Counted from the stretch's first letter, positions 33,885 through 43,149 are shown. The stretch: 64,000 nt of DNA from Miltoncostaea sp036826475 (GCA_036826475.1 DAISWG010000020.1:1-64000); one strand, 5' to 3'. Program-made: numbers and translations. The notes: generated by a model from the sequence alone, not told the origin.

Positions 33885-35317
33885 GGAGACTCGGTCTCCG
33901 TGCACGGCTGGTCGCCGCCTTCGTCGGCATCGCGGTGCTGGCGTCGATCGTCGCGGCGCTCCTGACGAGCGTGGGGCTCCACAGCAGCTTCGACTCCTAC
34001 CTGGAGCAGCGCACCGCCGACGCCGCCGCAAGCGCGCGCGTGATCGCAGAGACGACATTCGCCGACGAAGGGCGCTGGACGCCTGACGGCCTCGACCTCC
34101 TCGCTCACGAGCTCGTGCTGACGGGCTACGACTTCCGCCTGGTCGCTGACGGGCGCGTCTTGCTCGACACGACGAAGTTGGAGCGCCTCGGCAAGACGTT
34201 CCGGCGCGTCAAGTCAGAGCCGGTCCGCGGTCCGGACGGGCGGTCGGTGGGGCGGCTCGAGCTCTACGCCCTCGGCCCCAGCGGGAACATGCCCAGTGAC
34301 GACAGCCTGCGCTCGGAACTCGATCGCGCGCACCTGCTGGCTGCCGGCCTTGCGGCACTCGTTGCGATTCTCGTGGGGCTGTTCGTCGCCGGGCGCCTGG
34401 CGGGACCGCTGCGTCGCCTTGCGCAGACCGCGCGCGGCCTCGCCGACGGCGGCCCCGCGCCGCTCCCCGCGGGCGGCTCCCCGGAGGTGCGGGAGCTGGG
34501 CGAGGCGCTGTCGGGGCTCTCGGAGGACCTGGAACGGCAGCGGCGAGCGCGCCGTCAACTCGCGCAGGATCTCTCCCACGAGCTGCGTACGCCGCTGATG
34601 ATCCTGCAGAGCCGGATCGAGGCGATGCAGGACGGGGTGCTGCCGTTCGATGCCGACGGCCTGGAGGCGCTCCATGCGCAGGCCCTGCGGCTCAGCACCC
34701 TGATCGGCCAGATCGAGCGTCTCGCCGAGGCCGAGGCGCACCCTTCGCCGCTGCGCCGCGATCCCGTCGATCTTTGCGAGCTCGCGCGCGAAGCGCACGC
34801 TTCGCTCAGGCCCGCGTTCGAGCTCCGCGACCTCCCTCTCGAGCTGGACACGCAACCGGCCACCGCGCGAGGCGATGCCGACGCCGTGCGGCAGATCATC
34901 GCCAACCTCTTGAGCAACGCGCTGAAGTACGCGCCCGGTGGGACGGCAGTGGTGCTCGAGACGGGTCGCGAGGGCGACCGATCGTACGTCGCCGTGCGTG
35001 ACGACGGACACGCTCTGGACAGCCCGGAGGCAGCCAGGGTGTTCGATCGCTTCTACCGCGGCCCGGGCGCAGCCGAGCGCGGCAGCGGCGCCGGGCTCGG
35101 GCTCACGATCGCGAAGGATCTCGCGAACGCCCAGGGAGGCGACGTCGAGCTGACGACCGAGGGCGCGGGGACGCGCTTCACGCTCTGGCTGCCGGCCCTG
35201 CCGCTGTCCCATCCGCCCGGGCAGGATCCGGTGTCGGCGCTGCGCGCGCGAGCGGCGGGCGGGGTCGCATCGGTGGCGCGCCTCGGGCACGGGCCCTCGC
35301 GAGGTGCGGGCGAGTGA
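33881..35317 (+). CDS. Sensor histidine kinase (TCS 1)
   Basis: A 478-aa protein. Transmembrane helices are at about 10-32 and 150-172 with a periplasmic sensor of about 115 residues between, then HAMP. The phosphoacceptor His233 lies in DLSHELRTPL, the N box is NLLSNALKYAP, and the G box is GSGAGLGLTIAKDL. The first G motif reads DDGHALDS, weaker than usual. Co-translated with its regulator and with the next small gene. Confidence 0.94.
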   Translation: MRRLGLRARLVAAFVGIAVLASIVAALLTSVGLHSSFDSYLEQRTADAAASARVIAETTFADEGRWTPDGLDLLAHELVLTGYDFRLVADGRVLLDTTKLERLGKTFRRVKSEPVRGPDGRSVGRLELYALGPSGNMPSDDSLRSELDRAHLLAAGLAALVAILVGLFVAGRLAGPLRRLAQTARGLADGGPAPLPAGGSPEVRELGEALSGLSEDLERQRRARRQLAQDLSHELRTPLMILQSRIEAMQDGVLPFDADGLEALHAQALRLSTLIGQIERLAEAEAHPSPLRRDPVDLCELAREAHASLRPAFELRDLPLELDTQPATARGDADAVRQIIANLLSNALKYAPGGTAVVLETGREGDRSYVAVRDDGHALDSPEAARVFDRFYRGPGAAERGSGAGLGLTIAKDLANAQGGDVELTTEGAGTRFTLWLPALPLSHPPGQDPVSALRARAAGGVASVARLGHGPSRGAGE

Positions 35318-35703
35318 CGCCGGAGGCCGTAGGCCGCCCCGCACGGCGGCGCCGGACCATCCTCGCGGTGGTGCTGGGGGCGTTCGCGGTCCTCGCTGCC
35401 GGAGCGACGGCACTGATCGTCTCGGGAAGCTCTGAGGGCTCGAAGGCCCTCGAGCAGGCGCAGCGAGCCGCCGCACCCGGGCTGCAGGATCTGCAGACGG
35501 CGGCCGGCAGGCGCAGCGAGACCGTCGACGTCACGTGGACCACGGTGCCCGATCCGCGTGGTGACGACGTCCAGATGGTCACCGCCCGCCTGGAGCTCCG
35601 CCCATCCGGTCAGATCACCAGCGCGCGGTTCCTGGTGAGCGGCAGCCGTGTCATCCCCCAGGACGCGCTCGCCAGGAGATTGGCGGAGGCGCCGGCCGGC
35701 TGA
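35314..35703 (+). CDS. Membrane-anchored hypothetical protein after TCS 1
   Basis: A 129-aa protein. The GTG start overlaps the kinase stop (GTGA). A basic N-terminus and one transmembrane helix (about 16-38) precede an exported domain of about 85 residues without recognised family, containing WTTVPDPRGDDVQMVTARLEL. It may be an accessory of the kinase. Confidence 0.7.
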   Translation: MTPEAVGRPARRRRTILAVVLGAFAVLAAGATALIVSGSSEGSKALEQAQRAAAPGLQDLQTAAGRRSETVDVTWTTVPDPRGDDVQMVTARLELRPSGQITSARFLVSGSRVIPQDALARRLAEAPAG

Positions 35704-35746
35704 TGCCCGTTCAGACCTGGTCGTGCAACGGCGCCGCGCCCAGAAC

Positions 35747-36841
35747 TCATCGAGCGGGCTCCGCGGTTCGCAGTCGCAGCCGACGGGCCGCGCGCCGGAG
35801 GTCACCGAGTTCTTCTCCCTGCCGAGCCGTCGCCACAGCGCCCGCGATGGCGATGGGCACCACCTGGACGAACTGCAGCACGACACCGATCGTGACGGAG
35901 GTCGTGACAGGGACTCCCGAAGTGGCGACGAGGGGCAGGCCCGCGGCTGCCTGGAAGACGCCGACGTTACCCGGGACGACGGGCAGCGTCTGGACGATGC
36001 TGATGCTGACGAGAACCAGGATGGCTGCCTGCCAGGGGTCCTCGACATGGAAGGCCGTCAGAACGGCGTAGACGGCGCCCCACTGCGCCGCCCATCCGGC
36101 CAGCGCGGCGGTGGCGAGCGGGATCGTGACGGCGGGACGGCGGAGGCTGCGGTGTCCCTCGGCGACAACGGACCAGATCCGTCGGGCGGCTCCCGCGAGC
36201 CGCCACATTCGGCTGTCCCGGCGAACTGTGTGGCGGCGGCCGCCCCCGCGCCACGCCGCCACCGCGGCGACGGCGCCTGTCGCGACGGCGACCGCGCCGA
36301 TCGCGGCCCAGGCCGCCGGCGGTAGGGGCACGAAGGCTCCGGCGAGCGCGATCAGCGTGACCCATGCCATCATCGAGACGAGCGTCGCGGTGATCGCGGA
36401 CCCGACGACGACGGACAACGGCGTCGCCCTGTCCGCGCGGACGAGCCGCCGATGCACGAGCAGGATGCCGACCGCGTCGCCGATCCGGCCGGCGAGGGCG
36501 AGGTTGAACAGGGCTCCGACGGCCACGGGGCCCAGGACGGTCCGGAGCGTGGTCGTGCCGGACTGGACGGCATCTAGCGCCGTCCGCCAGGCGGCGGCCT
36601 TCAGCGGCAGAGTCGCCAGTTGGAGAGCGGCAGCCGTCGCGAGAAGTCCCCAAGCGTGTGCGCCGCCGAGGGCGCGGAGGCTCGACGGATCGAGTCGCCA
36701 GGCGACGACGGCGAGGGCGAGTGAGCCGAGGGCCGCCGCGCCGACGGACGCCGCCGGACCGGCGGAGGGCCGCGAGCTCCGGTCGGGGTCGGGTATCCGT
36801 CCGGGGCCTGGGGGCACGCCGGCTTCCTCGTCGTCGGTCAT
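35747..36841 (-). CDS. Lysylphosphatidylglycerol synthase-type transmembrane protein (UPF0104)
   Basis: A 364-aa protein with about eight helices of the LPG_synthase_TM/AglD family, including the conserved PGNVGVFQAAAGLPLVA segment and a variable loop GGGRRHTVRR. It lacks the MprF catalytic domain. Relatives act as flippases or glycosyl-carrier transporters in envelope biogenesis. It starts 15 bp after the PBP2 stop, the last gene of the DUF1624-PBP2-LPG operon. A second family member is at 51690-52715. Confidence 0.82.
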   Translation of the reverse strand: MTDDEEAGVPPGPGRIPDPDRSSRPSAGPAASVGAAALGSLALAVVAWRLDPSSLRALGGAHAWGLLATAAALQLATLPLKAAAWRTALDAVQSGTTTLRTVLGPVAVGALFNLALAGRIGDAVGILLVHRRLVRADRATPLSVVVGSAITATLVSMMAWVTLIALAGAFVPLPPAAWAAIGAVAVATGAVAAVAAWRGGGRRHTVRRDSRMWRLAGAARRIWSVVAEGHRSLRRPAVTIPLATAALAGWAAQWGAVYAVLTAFHVEDPWQAAILVLVSISIVQTLPVVPGNVGVFQAAAGLPLVATSGVPVTTSVTIGVVLQFVQVVPIAIAGAVATARQGEELGDLRRAARRLRLRTAEPAR

Positions 36842-36856
36842 CAGTCCGTCACGACC

Positions 36857-38773
36857 TCAGTTGGCCTCTGCTCCTCCCCCGCACAGCTCGGCGTCGAACC
36901 GCAGGTAGGCCGCCATCGTCTGGCACACCGCCGGCGCAGCCGCGTTGGCCCCCTGTCCACCCTGCTCGACGACGACCGCCACGACGATCCGCGGCGCCTC
37001 CGCGGGGGCGTAACCCACGTACCAGGAGTGGTCCGCACCGGTCTCGTTCTCCGCCGTACCCGTCTTGCCGGCGACGCGTGCGCTGTCCGGAAGGCCGCCA
37101 AAGACGGCGGTCGAGGTGCCGTCGTGGTCGTTCGCTGCTCCGAGGAGCCCGTCGCGGAGGGCGTCGAGCGTTTCGGGCGTGAGCCCGACCTCGCGGGGAG
37201 CGCTCGCCTCCGCGAGGTTCCGGAGCGCGCGTCCTGACGGGCTCAGCACGCGACGACCGATCGTCGGCGTGACCAGCCGGCCGCCATTGGCTATCGCCGC
37301 ATAGACGGTCGCCATCTGTAACGGCGTGACGAGGAGGTTGCCCTGGCCGGTGGACAGGTTGATCGAGTCCCCCGGTTTCCAGCTGCGGTCCAGCGGGTCG
37401 GGGCTGTTCTTGAAGGCCCGGCGCTTCCAGGGGGGGTCCGGGACGATGCCCGCCTCGTCACCACCGGGGAGGTCGATACCGGTCGCGCGTCCCAGCCCGA
37501 AGCGCAGCGCCTCCGCCTGGAGGTCGCTGCGGGTGCCGTCGCGGTAGAACCGGTCGCCCAGTTGGTAGAAGAAGGTGTCGCTGGAGACCTCGAGGGCACG
37601 ACGGACGTCGACCTGCCCCCAGCTCCGGCTCTCGAAGCCGCGGAAGAGCTGCTTGTACAGGGTGATCTCGCCCGGGGAGTCGAGGATCGTCGTGGACGTG
37701 ATGAAGCCGCGGCGCATCGCCGCGGCGGCCGTCACCACCTTGAACGTCGAGCCTGCGGGATATAGGCCTGCGACCGCGCGATTGAGGAGCGGTCGGCGCG
37801 GGTCGTCCAGGAGCCGGTCGACGGCCTTCGCCCGCCGCTCCGCGAAGGTCCGGGGGCTGAAGGTGGGGTAGCTGGCGATCGCCAGTACCTCACCGGTCGC
37901 AGGGTCGAGGGCGACCCCGGCGGCGCCCGCGGGGCTGTCGCTGGTGGAGACCTGCTCGCGCAGCGCCGCGACGAGCGCGTCCTCGGTCGGCAGGTCGACC
38001 GCAAGCTCCAACGTGCTCCCTTGGACGGGAGCTGCGTCCGAGACGACCTCCCGCCCGACCGGCTCGCCGGCGGCGTCGACCTCGACGACGCGGCGTCCCG
38101 GCTCTCCCTTCAGGTACGGCTCGTACTGCGCCTCGAGGCCGCTCGTACCGACCGTCTCATCGCCGAGATACCCGTTGGCTCGGTAGTCCTTGATCGTCTC
38201 CGCGGTGATGGGGCCGGTGTACCCGAGGACCTGCGCCAGGCCGTTCCCCGCCGGATAGGCCCGGGGGTACGTCTCGGCGAGCTCGATGCCCGGGAAGTCG
38301 CGCCGGCGCTCGCCGAGATAGACCTGGACGGACGACGGCACATCTTCCGCGAGAGTCACCGTCTCCAGCGGCGAGTCGGACGCGGAGCGCACCTCCTTGA
38401 GGAGCGCCGCGTGCGGCACGTCCAGAACCGCGGCGAGGTGACGCAGCACACCGGTGCGCCGGCCGTCGGCGAAGGCCGCGGTGCGGGCGACAACGCTCCG
38501 GCCGGTCCGGTTCGTGACGAGCGGGCGCCCGTCGCGATCGACGATCGCACCGCGGGGCGCCTCGACCCGGATGGTCCGGAGGCGATTGGCGTCCGCGCGC
38601 TCGGAGTACTGGTCGCCGGCGATCACCTGGAGGAACCACAGCCGCACCAGGAGGAACGCGAGCGCGGCGAATACGATCCCACCGAGCGTCGCGATCCGCA
38701 CGGCCACCTTCGGGGTGAGCGGCGAGCGGCCCGTTCGGACACGCAGGCCACGGCGTTGACTCGATGTCGTCAT
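36857..38773 (-). CDS. mrdA: Penicillin-binding protein 2 (peptidoglycan transpeptidase)
   Basis: A 638-aa class B PBP. One N-terminal helix (about 30-50) is followed by the non-penicillin-binding dimerisation domain (RGAIVDRDGRPLVTN). The transpeptidase has the active-site Ser342 in GSTFK, SSD at about 397 (the S-x-D form of PBP2), and KTGTAEN near 570. It cross-links side-wall peptidoglycan with an SEDS polymerase, but no rodA is in the window. It starts 10 bp after the DUF1624 stop, so it is in one operon. Confidence 0.93.
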   Translation of the reverse strand: MTTSSQRRGLRVRTGRSPLTPKVAVRIATLGGIVFAALAFLLVRLWFLQVIAGDQYSERADANRLRTIRVEAPRGAIVDRDGRPLVTNRTGRSVVARTAAFADGRRTGVLRHLAAVLDVPHAALLKEVRSASDSPLETVTLAEDVPSSVQVYLGERRRDFPGIELAETYPRAYPAGNGLAQVLGYTGPITAETIKDYRANGYLGDETVGTSGLEAQYEPYLKGEPGRRVVEVDAAGEPVGREVVSDAAPVQGSTLELAVDLPTEDALVAALREQVSTSDSPAGAAGVALDPATGEVLAIASYPTFSPRTFAERRAKAVDRLLDDPRRPLLNRAVAGLYPAGSTFKVVTAAAAMRRGFITSTTILDSPGEITLYKQLFRGFESRSWGQVDVRRALEVSSDTFFYQLGDRFYRDGTRSDLQAEALRFGLGRATGIDLPGGDEAGIVPDPPWKRRAFKNSPDPLDRSWKPGDSINLSTGQGNLLVTPLQMATVYAAIANGGRLVTPTIGRRVLSPSGRALRNLAEASAPREVGLTPETLDALRDGLLGAANDHDGTSTAVFGGLPDSARVAGKTGTAENETGADHSWYVGYAPAEAPRIVVAVVVEQGGQGANAAAPAVCQTMAAYLRFDAELCGGGAEAN

Positions 38774-38783
38774 ATGCGCGGGT

Positions 38784-39593
38784 TCAACGTGGCGACGGAA
38801 CGTCGGCGCCAGCCATCGCGAGGACGACCCAGACCACGGGGATCAACACGAGCTGGTGGGCCAGGTAGACGGCCAGAGACCGGCGACCGGGTGCCGACAG
38901 CCACGCTGCCGGCGACAGCGACGACACGGCCGCGATCCGCCGCGACCGCTCGCCGCGTGGGTAGAGGAGCGACCCGACGGCGATCCCGATCAGCACGGGG
39001 CCGATCCACGGCAGGACGGGCCAGTGATCGACGCTGCTGAACCCTTGCTCGTCGAGGCCGACGACCCCGAGCACGGCAGAGGCCGTCGGCTCGTCCGCGA
39101 CGAGCACGCCGATGCCGATCGCCGCGGCACCGAGTACGAGGTTCCAGGCGCCGAGGCCGACTGCGACTGCGCCAACTACGACGCCGACGGCGATCATGTG
39201 CAGGATCCCGAAGCGGACGAAGCGGTCGTCGAATGCGAGCCAGGTGGCGAGGGAGACGACCGCACCCGCAGCGAGGACGACGCCGGCATGACGAAGGTGA
39301 CGCCGCACGCGTGTCGCGGCGCTCGCCCCCCGTGCCCTCAGCCGCCCGTCGACGACGGCGAGCGAGACGCCCGCGACGACCAGGAACGAGCCACCGGTTG
39401 CCTCGGGAAGGCCACCCCATGCACCGCGGAAGGGGTCGGGTCCGAGCCCCGGGACGAGCAGCTCGATGTCGTAGACGGCGTGGTAGGCGACCATCATGAC
39501 GATCGCGACCGTCCGCGCGAGATCGATCTCCCAGAAGCGCTGGGGCGTTGCGGAGACGGCAGGAAGGCCGGCCGCCACCGTCGCCGTGGTCAC
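38784..39593 (-). CDS. Heparan-alpha-glucosaminide-acetyltransferase-like membrane protein (DUF1624)
   Basis: A 269-aa protein with about seven helices of the DUF1624/HGSNAT-like acyltransferase group: RFWEIDLARTVAIVMMVAYHAVYD at the start, and a C-terminal RRSLAVYLAHQLVLIP. GTG at 39593 is chosen because it starts right before the conserved core. Roles in acylating envelope glycans are inferred. First gene of the operon with PBP2. Confidence 0.78.
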   Translation of the reverse strand: MTTATVAAGLPAVSATPQRFWEIDLARTVAIVMMVAYHAVYDIELLVPGLGPDPFRGAWGGLPEATGGSFLVVAGVSLAVVDGRLRARGASAATRVRRHLRHAGVVLAAGAVVSLATWLAFDDRFVRFGILHMIAVGVVVGAVAVGLGAWNLVLGAAAIGIGVLVADEPTASAVLGVVGLDEQGFSSVDHWPVLPWIGPVLIGIAVGSLLYPRGERSRRIAAVSSLSPAAWLSAPGRRSLAVYLAHQLVLIPVVWVVLAMAGADVPSPR

Positions 39594-39957
39594 GCTGCCG
39601 TGCTGCACTCGTCGGGCGGCGGTCCGGCGGTCATGTGTCCGCCGCGGCGGCGGGCGCGGCCGCCGCGGCGGACATCGTGTGGCCCGGCGGGCGGCCGCGC
39701 GCACGGTCGGAGCGACGCCGCCTGACCTGCGTGCTGGGGACGTGCTCGGACAAGTGGACTCCGGGTCCTCGCCAGGGCTCCTGCACTCGCTTCGACGGTC
39801 TCACAGGGCTGTGACGAACCTGTTCAGGCGGGCCGAAGTGGCACGTCGCCGCAACGCCTGCCCGCGTCATCGGTTCGTCACATGCCAGCCGAACGGCCTC
39901 CCTAGCCTGTCGCGAGGCCCCGCGGCGGAAGCGGAGCCGGGCCAGAGGAGCGCAGGA
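39594..39957. other. Intergenic region with one long hairpin
   Basis: About 364 bp between the divergent DUF1624 gene and the small ORF at 39958. Apart from the hairpin at 39636-39674, no gene is supported. Toward 39957 there is promoter-like sequence (TTCGTCACAT ... CCTAGCCT) before the ribosome site AGGAG. Confidence 0.5.
39636..39674. repeat. 15-bp perfect inverted repeat upstream of DUF1624
   Basis: Arms TGTCCGCCGCGGCGG and CCGCCGCGGCGGACA around a 9-nt loop. It lies 43 bp upstream of the DUF1624 GTG start. The location suggests transcription attenuation or a structured 5' leader. Confidence 0.7.
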
Positions 39958-40041
39958 ATGAGACGCGACGACGCACCGAGCACGACCGGCGCGGTACCCG
40001 TTCGGCGGCATCCCCCCGCGCTGACGGAGACGACCGCGTGA
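39958..40041 (+). CDS. 27-residue upstream ORF
   Basis: A short ORF (MRRDDAPSTTGAVPVRR...) with a good ribosome site (GAGGAGCGCAGGA) whose stop overlaps the GTG of the next gene (GTGA). It may be a leader peptide or the true N-terminus of the next protein displaced by a frameshift. Confidence 0.35.
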   Translation: MRRDDAPSTTGAVPVRRHPPALTETTA

Positions 40042-40679
40042 TCGTCGGACGTCGCACCGCGGCGGTCCTCACCGTCGATCTCTACGGAGGCTCGGCAGCC
40101 GCTGTCGCGCTGCGTCCTGCATCGGGCCGCTGGCCCGCCCAGGAGGCACGAGACCGTCTCGACGTGGCGGTCGGCTTCGTGGCGACGACGCTTCTCGGAG
40201 CCGAGGGGTTCATGTCGCGCCGAGTCCAACACCAGGCGATGACGGTCGCGGCGGGGCTCGTCGATGCGCCTGCGCCGCTCGCGGCCGACGATTGGGCTGA
40301 GCATGTCGCGGGTCGCAGCCTCGTCGGTCCTGGGCTGGCCGGCGACCCGCGCATCGAGGCCCGGCTCATCCGGACGCGTCGCGGAGCACGGATCGATCTC
40401 GTGGGGGCCCGGCCGACGACGCTCGCGCTCTCGACCGGCTCTGCGGCTGTGGCGGCGGTCGTGCTCCGAGATGCGCCCCGCGACCTGAGGCTCGGCGCCG
40501 CGCTGGCGATGGAGGGGCTGCTGCTCTGGTCCGGCGAGTCCGCGAACCGCCGCCATGGGCAGGAGCGGGCGCTGTGCGAGGCGTACGTCTACGCAGTGCG
40601 AAGGCTGGCCAATACGCTCGTCCCTCCTCCCGAGGCACTACGTTCGGCCGTGTCAGCGGACGGCGGTCGCGTCCACTGA
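40038..40679 (+). CDS. Hypothetical protein
   Basis: A 213-aa soluble protein without a recognised domain or signal peptide. Alternating hydrophobic segments (AVLTVDLYGGSAAAVAL, TTLALSTGSAAVAAVVL, LRLGAALAMEGLLLW) hint at an alpha/beta fold. The GTG at 40038 is coupled to a 27-residue upstream ORF. It overlaps the start region of the downstream M23 peptidase. Confidence 0.6.
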   Translation: MIVGRRTAAVLTVDLYGGSAAAVALRPASGRWPAQEARDRLDVAVGFVATTLLGAEGFMSRRVQHQAMTVAAGLVDAPAPLAADDWAEHVAGRSLVGPGLAGDPRIEARLIRTRRGARIDLVGARPTTLALSTGSAAVAAVVLRDAPRDLRLGAALAMEGLLLWSGESANRRHGQERALCEAYVYAVRRLANTLVPPPEALRSAVSADGGRVH

Positions 40680-41878
40680 GGCGGCTCCGAAACGGACGCG
40701 CGATCGCGGTGGCCTTCACCGTCGTCGCGGCAGTCGGACTCGTCACGACGACGCAGCTCGCCGGGCGATCGGTCAACCAGCGTCTCGAGCGAACGGAGGA
40801 GCGGCTGCGGACTGCGCGCGACCGAGAGCAGGTACTGACCGCCGACGTCGAGCGTTACGGCGAGACGATCCGCGACCTCGAGGCGCAGCTCGGTCCGCTG
40901 CGCGCGCGGTCGGAGCAGCTCGACTTGGAGCTCGCTGGGCTCCGATCGCGCCTCGGCGTCCTCGATGGGCGCCTCAGTGACGAACGGGCTCGGCTCGCTC
41001 GCGCGCGAGCCGAGCTCGCGAAGCGGCAGGACGTGCTGTCGCGGCGTCTCCGCGAGATCTACGCGCGCGGCGAGCCGGATCCGATCCTCGTCCTCATCGA
41101 GTCGGGCAGCCTGGCGTCGGCGATCGAGACCGTCGATGTCCTCGAGGGCATCGCGAACCGCGACGCGGCGATCGCCGATTCGGTGTCCCGCTTCGCCGAC
41201 GAGACGCGCCGGAAACGCGATGTCATCAGCGCGATTCGGCAGGAGGTCGCGCGATCCGAGGCCCGGGCCGAGGTCGCGGCGGCGGAGGCACGCGACGCGC
41301 GCTCCCAGATCGAGACACGCCAGGCTGAGATGGAGGAGTCGCTGGCGGGGCGCCGTGCGTTGCTGTCCCAAGTCGTCGGGAGCCGCGAGGAGCTCGAGGA
41401 GGAGGCCCGTGGGCTCCGCGCGCGGTCGGCGGAATTGGCAGCGATGATCCGTGCAGCCCAGTCCCCATCGGCATCGCCCTTCGGTGGATCCCCTTCGGCC
41501 GCGGCCCCGTCGTCGAGCGGGTTCATCTGGCCGGCTCAGGGCACCCTCACCTCCTCGTTCGGCCCACGGTGGGGGCGGATGCATGAGGGCATCGACATCG
41601 CCGGCGGCTCAGGCAGCGCGATCGTCGCGTCGGCATCCGGCACCGTCATCGTCGCCGGCTGGAGCGGCGGCTACGGCAACCTCGTCGTGATGGACCACGG
41701 CAACGGCATGAGCACCGCGTACGCCCACAACTCGAGCATCGCGGTGTTCGTCGGCCAGCGCGTGGACCAGGGATCCGTGATCGCCGGAATGGGGACCACG
41801 GGGCACTCAACCGGGGTCCACTGCCACTTCGAGATCCGCGTCAACGGTGCCGCGGTCGACCCGATGGGGTACCTCTGA
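40574..41878 (+). CDS. Coiled-coil M23 (LytM-type) peptidase, EnvC-like
   Basis: About 434 aa. A membrane or signal segment (about 43-62) is followed by long coiled coil (about 65-290, RLERTEERL through EELEEEARGL), then a Ser/Pro linker and a C-terminal LytM domain: MHEGIDIAG (His and Asp zinc ligands), then GVHCHFEIR (HxH). The catalytic set looks complete, so it is likely an active endopeptidase. The start is uncertain: ATG at 40574 overlaps the upstream gene by 106 bp; GTG at 40709 avoids most of this but removes the basic n-region of the signal. Confidence 0.87.
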   Translation: MRGVRLRSAKAGQYARPSSRGTTFGRVSGRRSRPLRRLRNGRAIAVAFTVVAAVGLVTTTQLAGRSVNQRLERTEERLRTARDREQVLTADVERYGETIRDLEAQLGPLRARSEQLDLELAGLRSRLGVLDGRLSDERARLARARAELAKRQDVLSRRLREIYARGEPDPILVLIESGSLASAIETVDVLEGIANRDAAIADSVSRFADETRRKRDVISAIRQEVARSEARAEVAAAEARDARSQIETRQAEMEESLAGRRALLSQVVGSREELEEEARGLRARSAELAAMIRAAQSPSASPFGGSPSAAAPSSSGFIWPAQGTLTSSFGPRWGRMHEGIDIAGGSGSAIVASASGTVIVAGWSGGYGNLVVMDHGNGMSTAYAHNSSIAVFVGQRVDQGSVIAGMGTTGHSTGVHCHFEIRVNGAAVDPMGYL

Positions 41879-41973
41879 CGCGCGTTGCGTGCCGCTAGGC
41901 CTGTCACAGGTTTGTCATAACCGCCCGGTACCGTCGTCGCTTCGTCTCGTCCGTCCCAACGGAGGCTGCCCAC

Positions 41974-43149
41974 ATCCTGCGTCCCCGGATCGCACATCTC
42001 GCCACGGCTGCGGCGGTCGCGTCACTCGCGTTCGGCGCCGGCACCGCGACCCCTGAGCCGGCGGCGATCGAGGCGAAGCGCGTGGAGGTCGCGAGGATCC
42101 AGGAGCAGCTCGACTCCTACGGGATGCAGGTCGAGGTGGCCGCCGAGGCGTACAACGGGGCACGCTGGGAACTCGGCGAGGTGAACGAGCGGATCGCCGA
42201 CAACCGTCAGCAGACGGCTGTTACGGCCCGCGAGCTGAAATCGTCCAGGGTGATCCTCGCCAAGCGGCTCCGCTCCCTCTACGCGACGCCGCAGCCGTCC
42301 CTCATCGAGGTGCTCATCTCGAGCGGCAGCGTCACTGCCGCCGCCGACCAGGTCGATCTTCTCGACCGAATCGGCGAGCAGGACGCCCAGGTTGTCGGCG
42401 GCCTTCGTGACCAGAAGGCACGCCTCGCGGAGCTCCGGACGCAGTTGGAGAAGGACCGCGAGAAGGCCGAGGAGGCGGTTGCCGCCCGGGAGCGGGAGAA
42501 GGAGCGGATCGAGCGGCTCCTCGCGCAGCGCCAGGCCGTCTTGGACAGCGCCAGCGACGAGCTGCGTGGCCTGATCGCCGCGGAGGAGCGACGGCGCGAG
42601 CAGGAGGCTGCCCGCCAGGCGGAGATCGCGCGTCAGCGGGAGGCGGCCGAGACCGCCGCGGCGACGAACGGCGGCGCGCCGGCGTCCGCTCCCGTGGGGT
42701 CGTCGTCGGTCTCCTCCGAGCCGACGGCGCCGTCCACGCCGGCGCCTTCCGCGTCTGAGCCGGAGCAGGAACAGCCGACCGCCTCCGTCCCGAGCGCGTC
42801 CGGAAACGCCCGTGCGGCGCAGATCGCGATGACGCAGCTCGGAGTCCCGTACGTGTGGGGCGGCGCCTCGCCCTCGGTTGGCTTCGACTGCAGCGGCCTT
42901 GCCTCGTGGGCGTATGCGCAGATCGGCAAGAGCGTCCCTCACTTCACGGGTGCCATCTGGGCTGTCTTCCCGAGAGTGCCTTCGGGCCAGCTCGAGCCCG
43001 GCGACCTCGTGTTCTTCAGGGCCGACCTCGGGCACATGGGGATCTACATCGGCGGCGGGCAGTACGTGAACGCCCCGCAGACCGGCGACGTGGTGAAGGT
43101 GTCCAGCCTCGCCAACCGCTCCGACTACCAGGGAGCCGTCCGCCCTTAG
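41974..43149 (+). CDS. Coiled-coil NlpC/P60 peptidoglycan hydrolase
   Basis: About 391 aa. Signal peptide, coiled coil (about 40-215), Pro/Ser linker, and a C-terminal NlpC/P60 domain with catalytic Cys in FDCSGLASWAYA, His in LGHMGIYIGGG, and a third polar residue near YVNAPQTGD. The architecture resembles RipA/CwlO-type hydrolases. The start is atypical: GGAGG at 41961-41965 is 8 bp from an ATC (41974) and 11 bp from a CTG (41977). Either start gives the signal peptide, whereas the first standard start in frame, GTG at 42082, would remove it. The stop lies exactly at the left edge of module copy B. Confidence 0.85.
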   Translation: MLRPRIAHLATAAAVASLAFGAGTATPEPAAIEAKRVEVARIQEQLDSYGMQVEVAAEAYNGARWELGEVNERIADNRQQTAVTARELKSSRVILAKRLRSLYATPQPSLIEVLISSGSVTAAADQVDLLDRIGEQDAQVVGGLRDQKARLAELRTQLEKDREKAEEAVAAREREKERIERLLAQRQAVLDSASDELRGLIAAEERRREQEAARQAEIARQREAAETAAATNGGAPASAPVGSSSVSSEPTAPSTPAPSASEPEQEQPTASVPSASGNARAAQIAMTQLGVPYVWGGASPSVGFDCSGLASWAYAQIGKSVPHFTGAIWAVFPRVPSGQLEPGDLVFFRADLGHMGIYIGGGQYVNAPQTGDVVKVSSLANRSDYQGAVRP

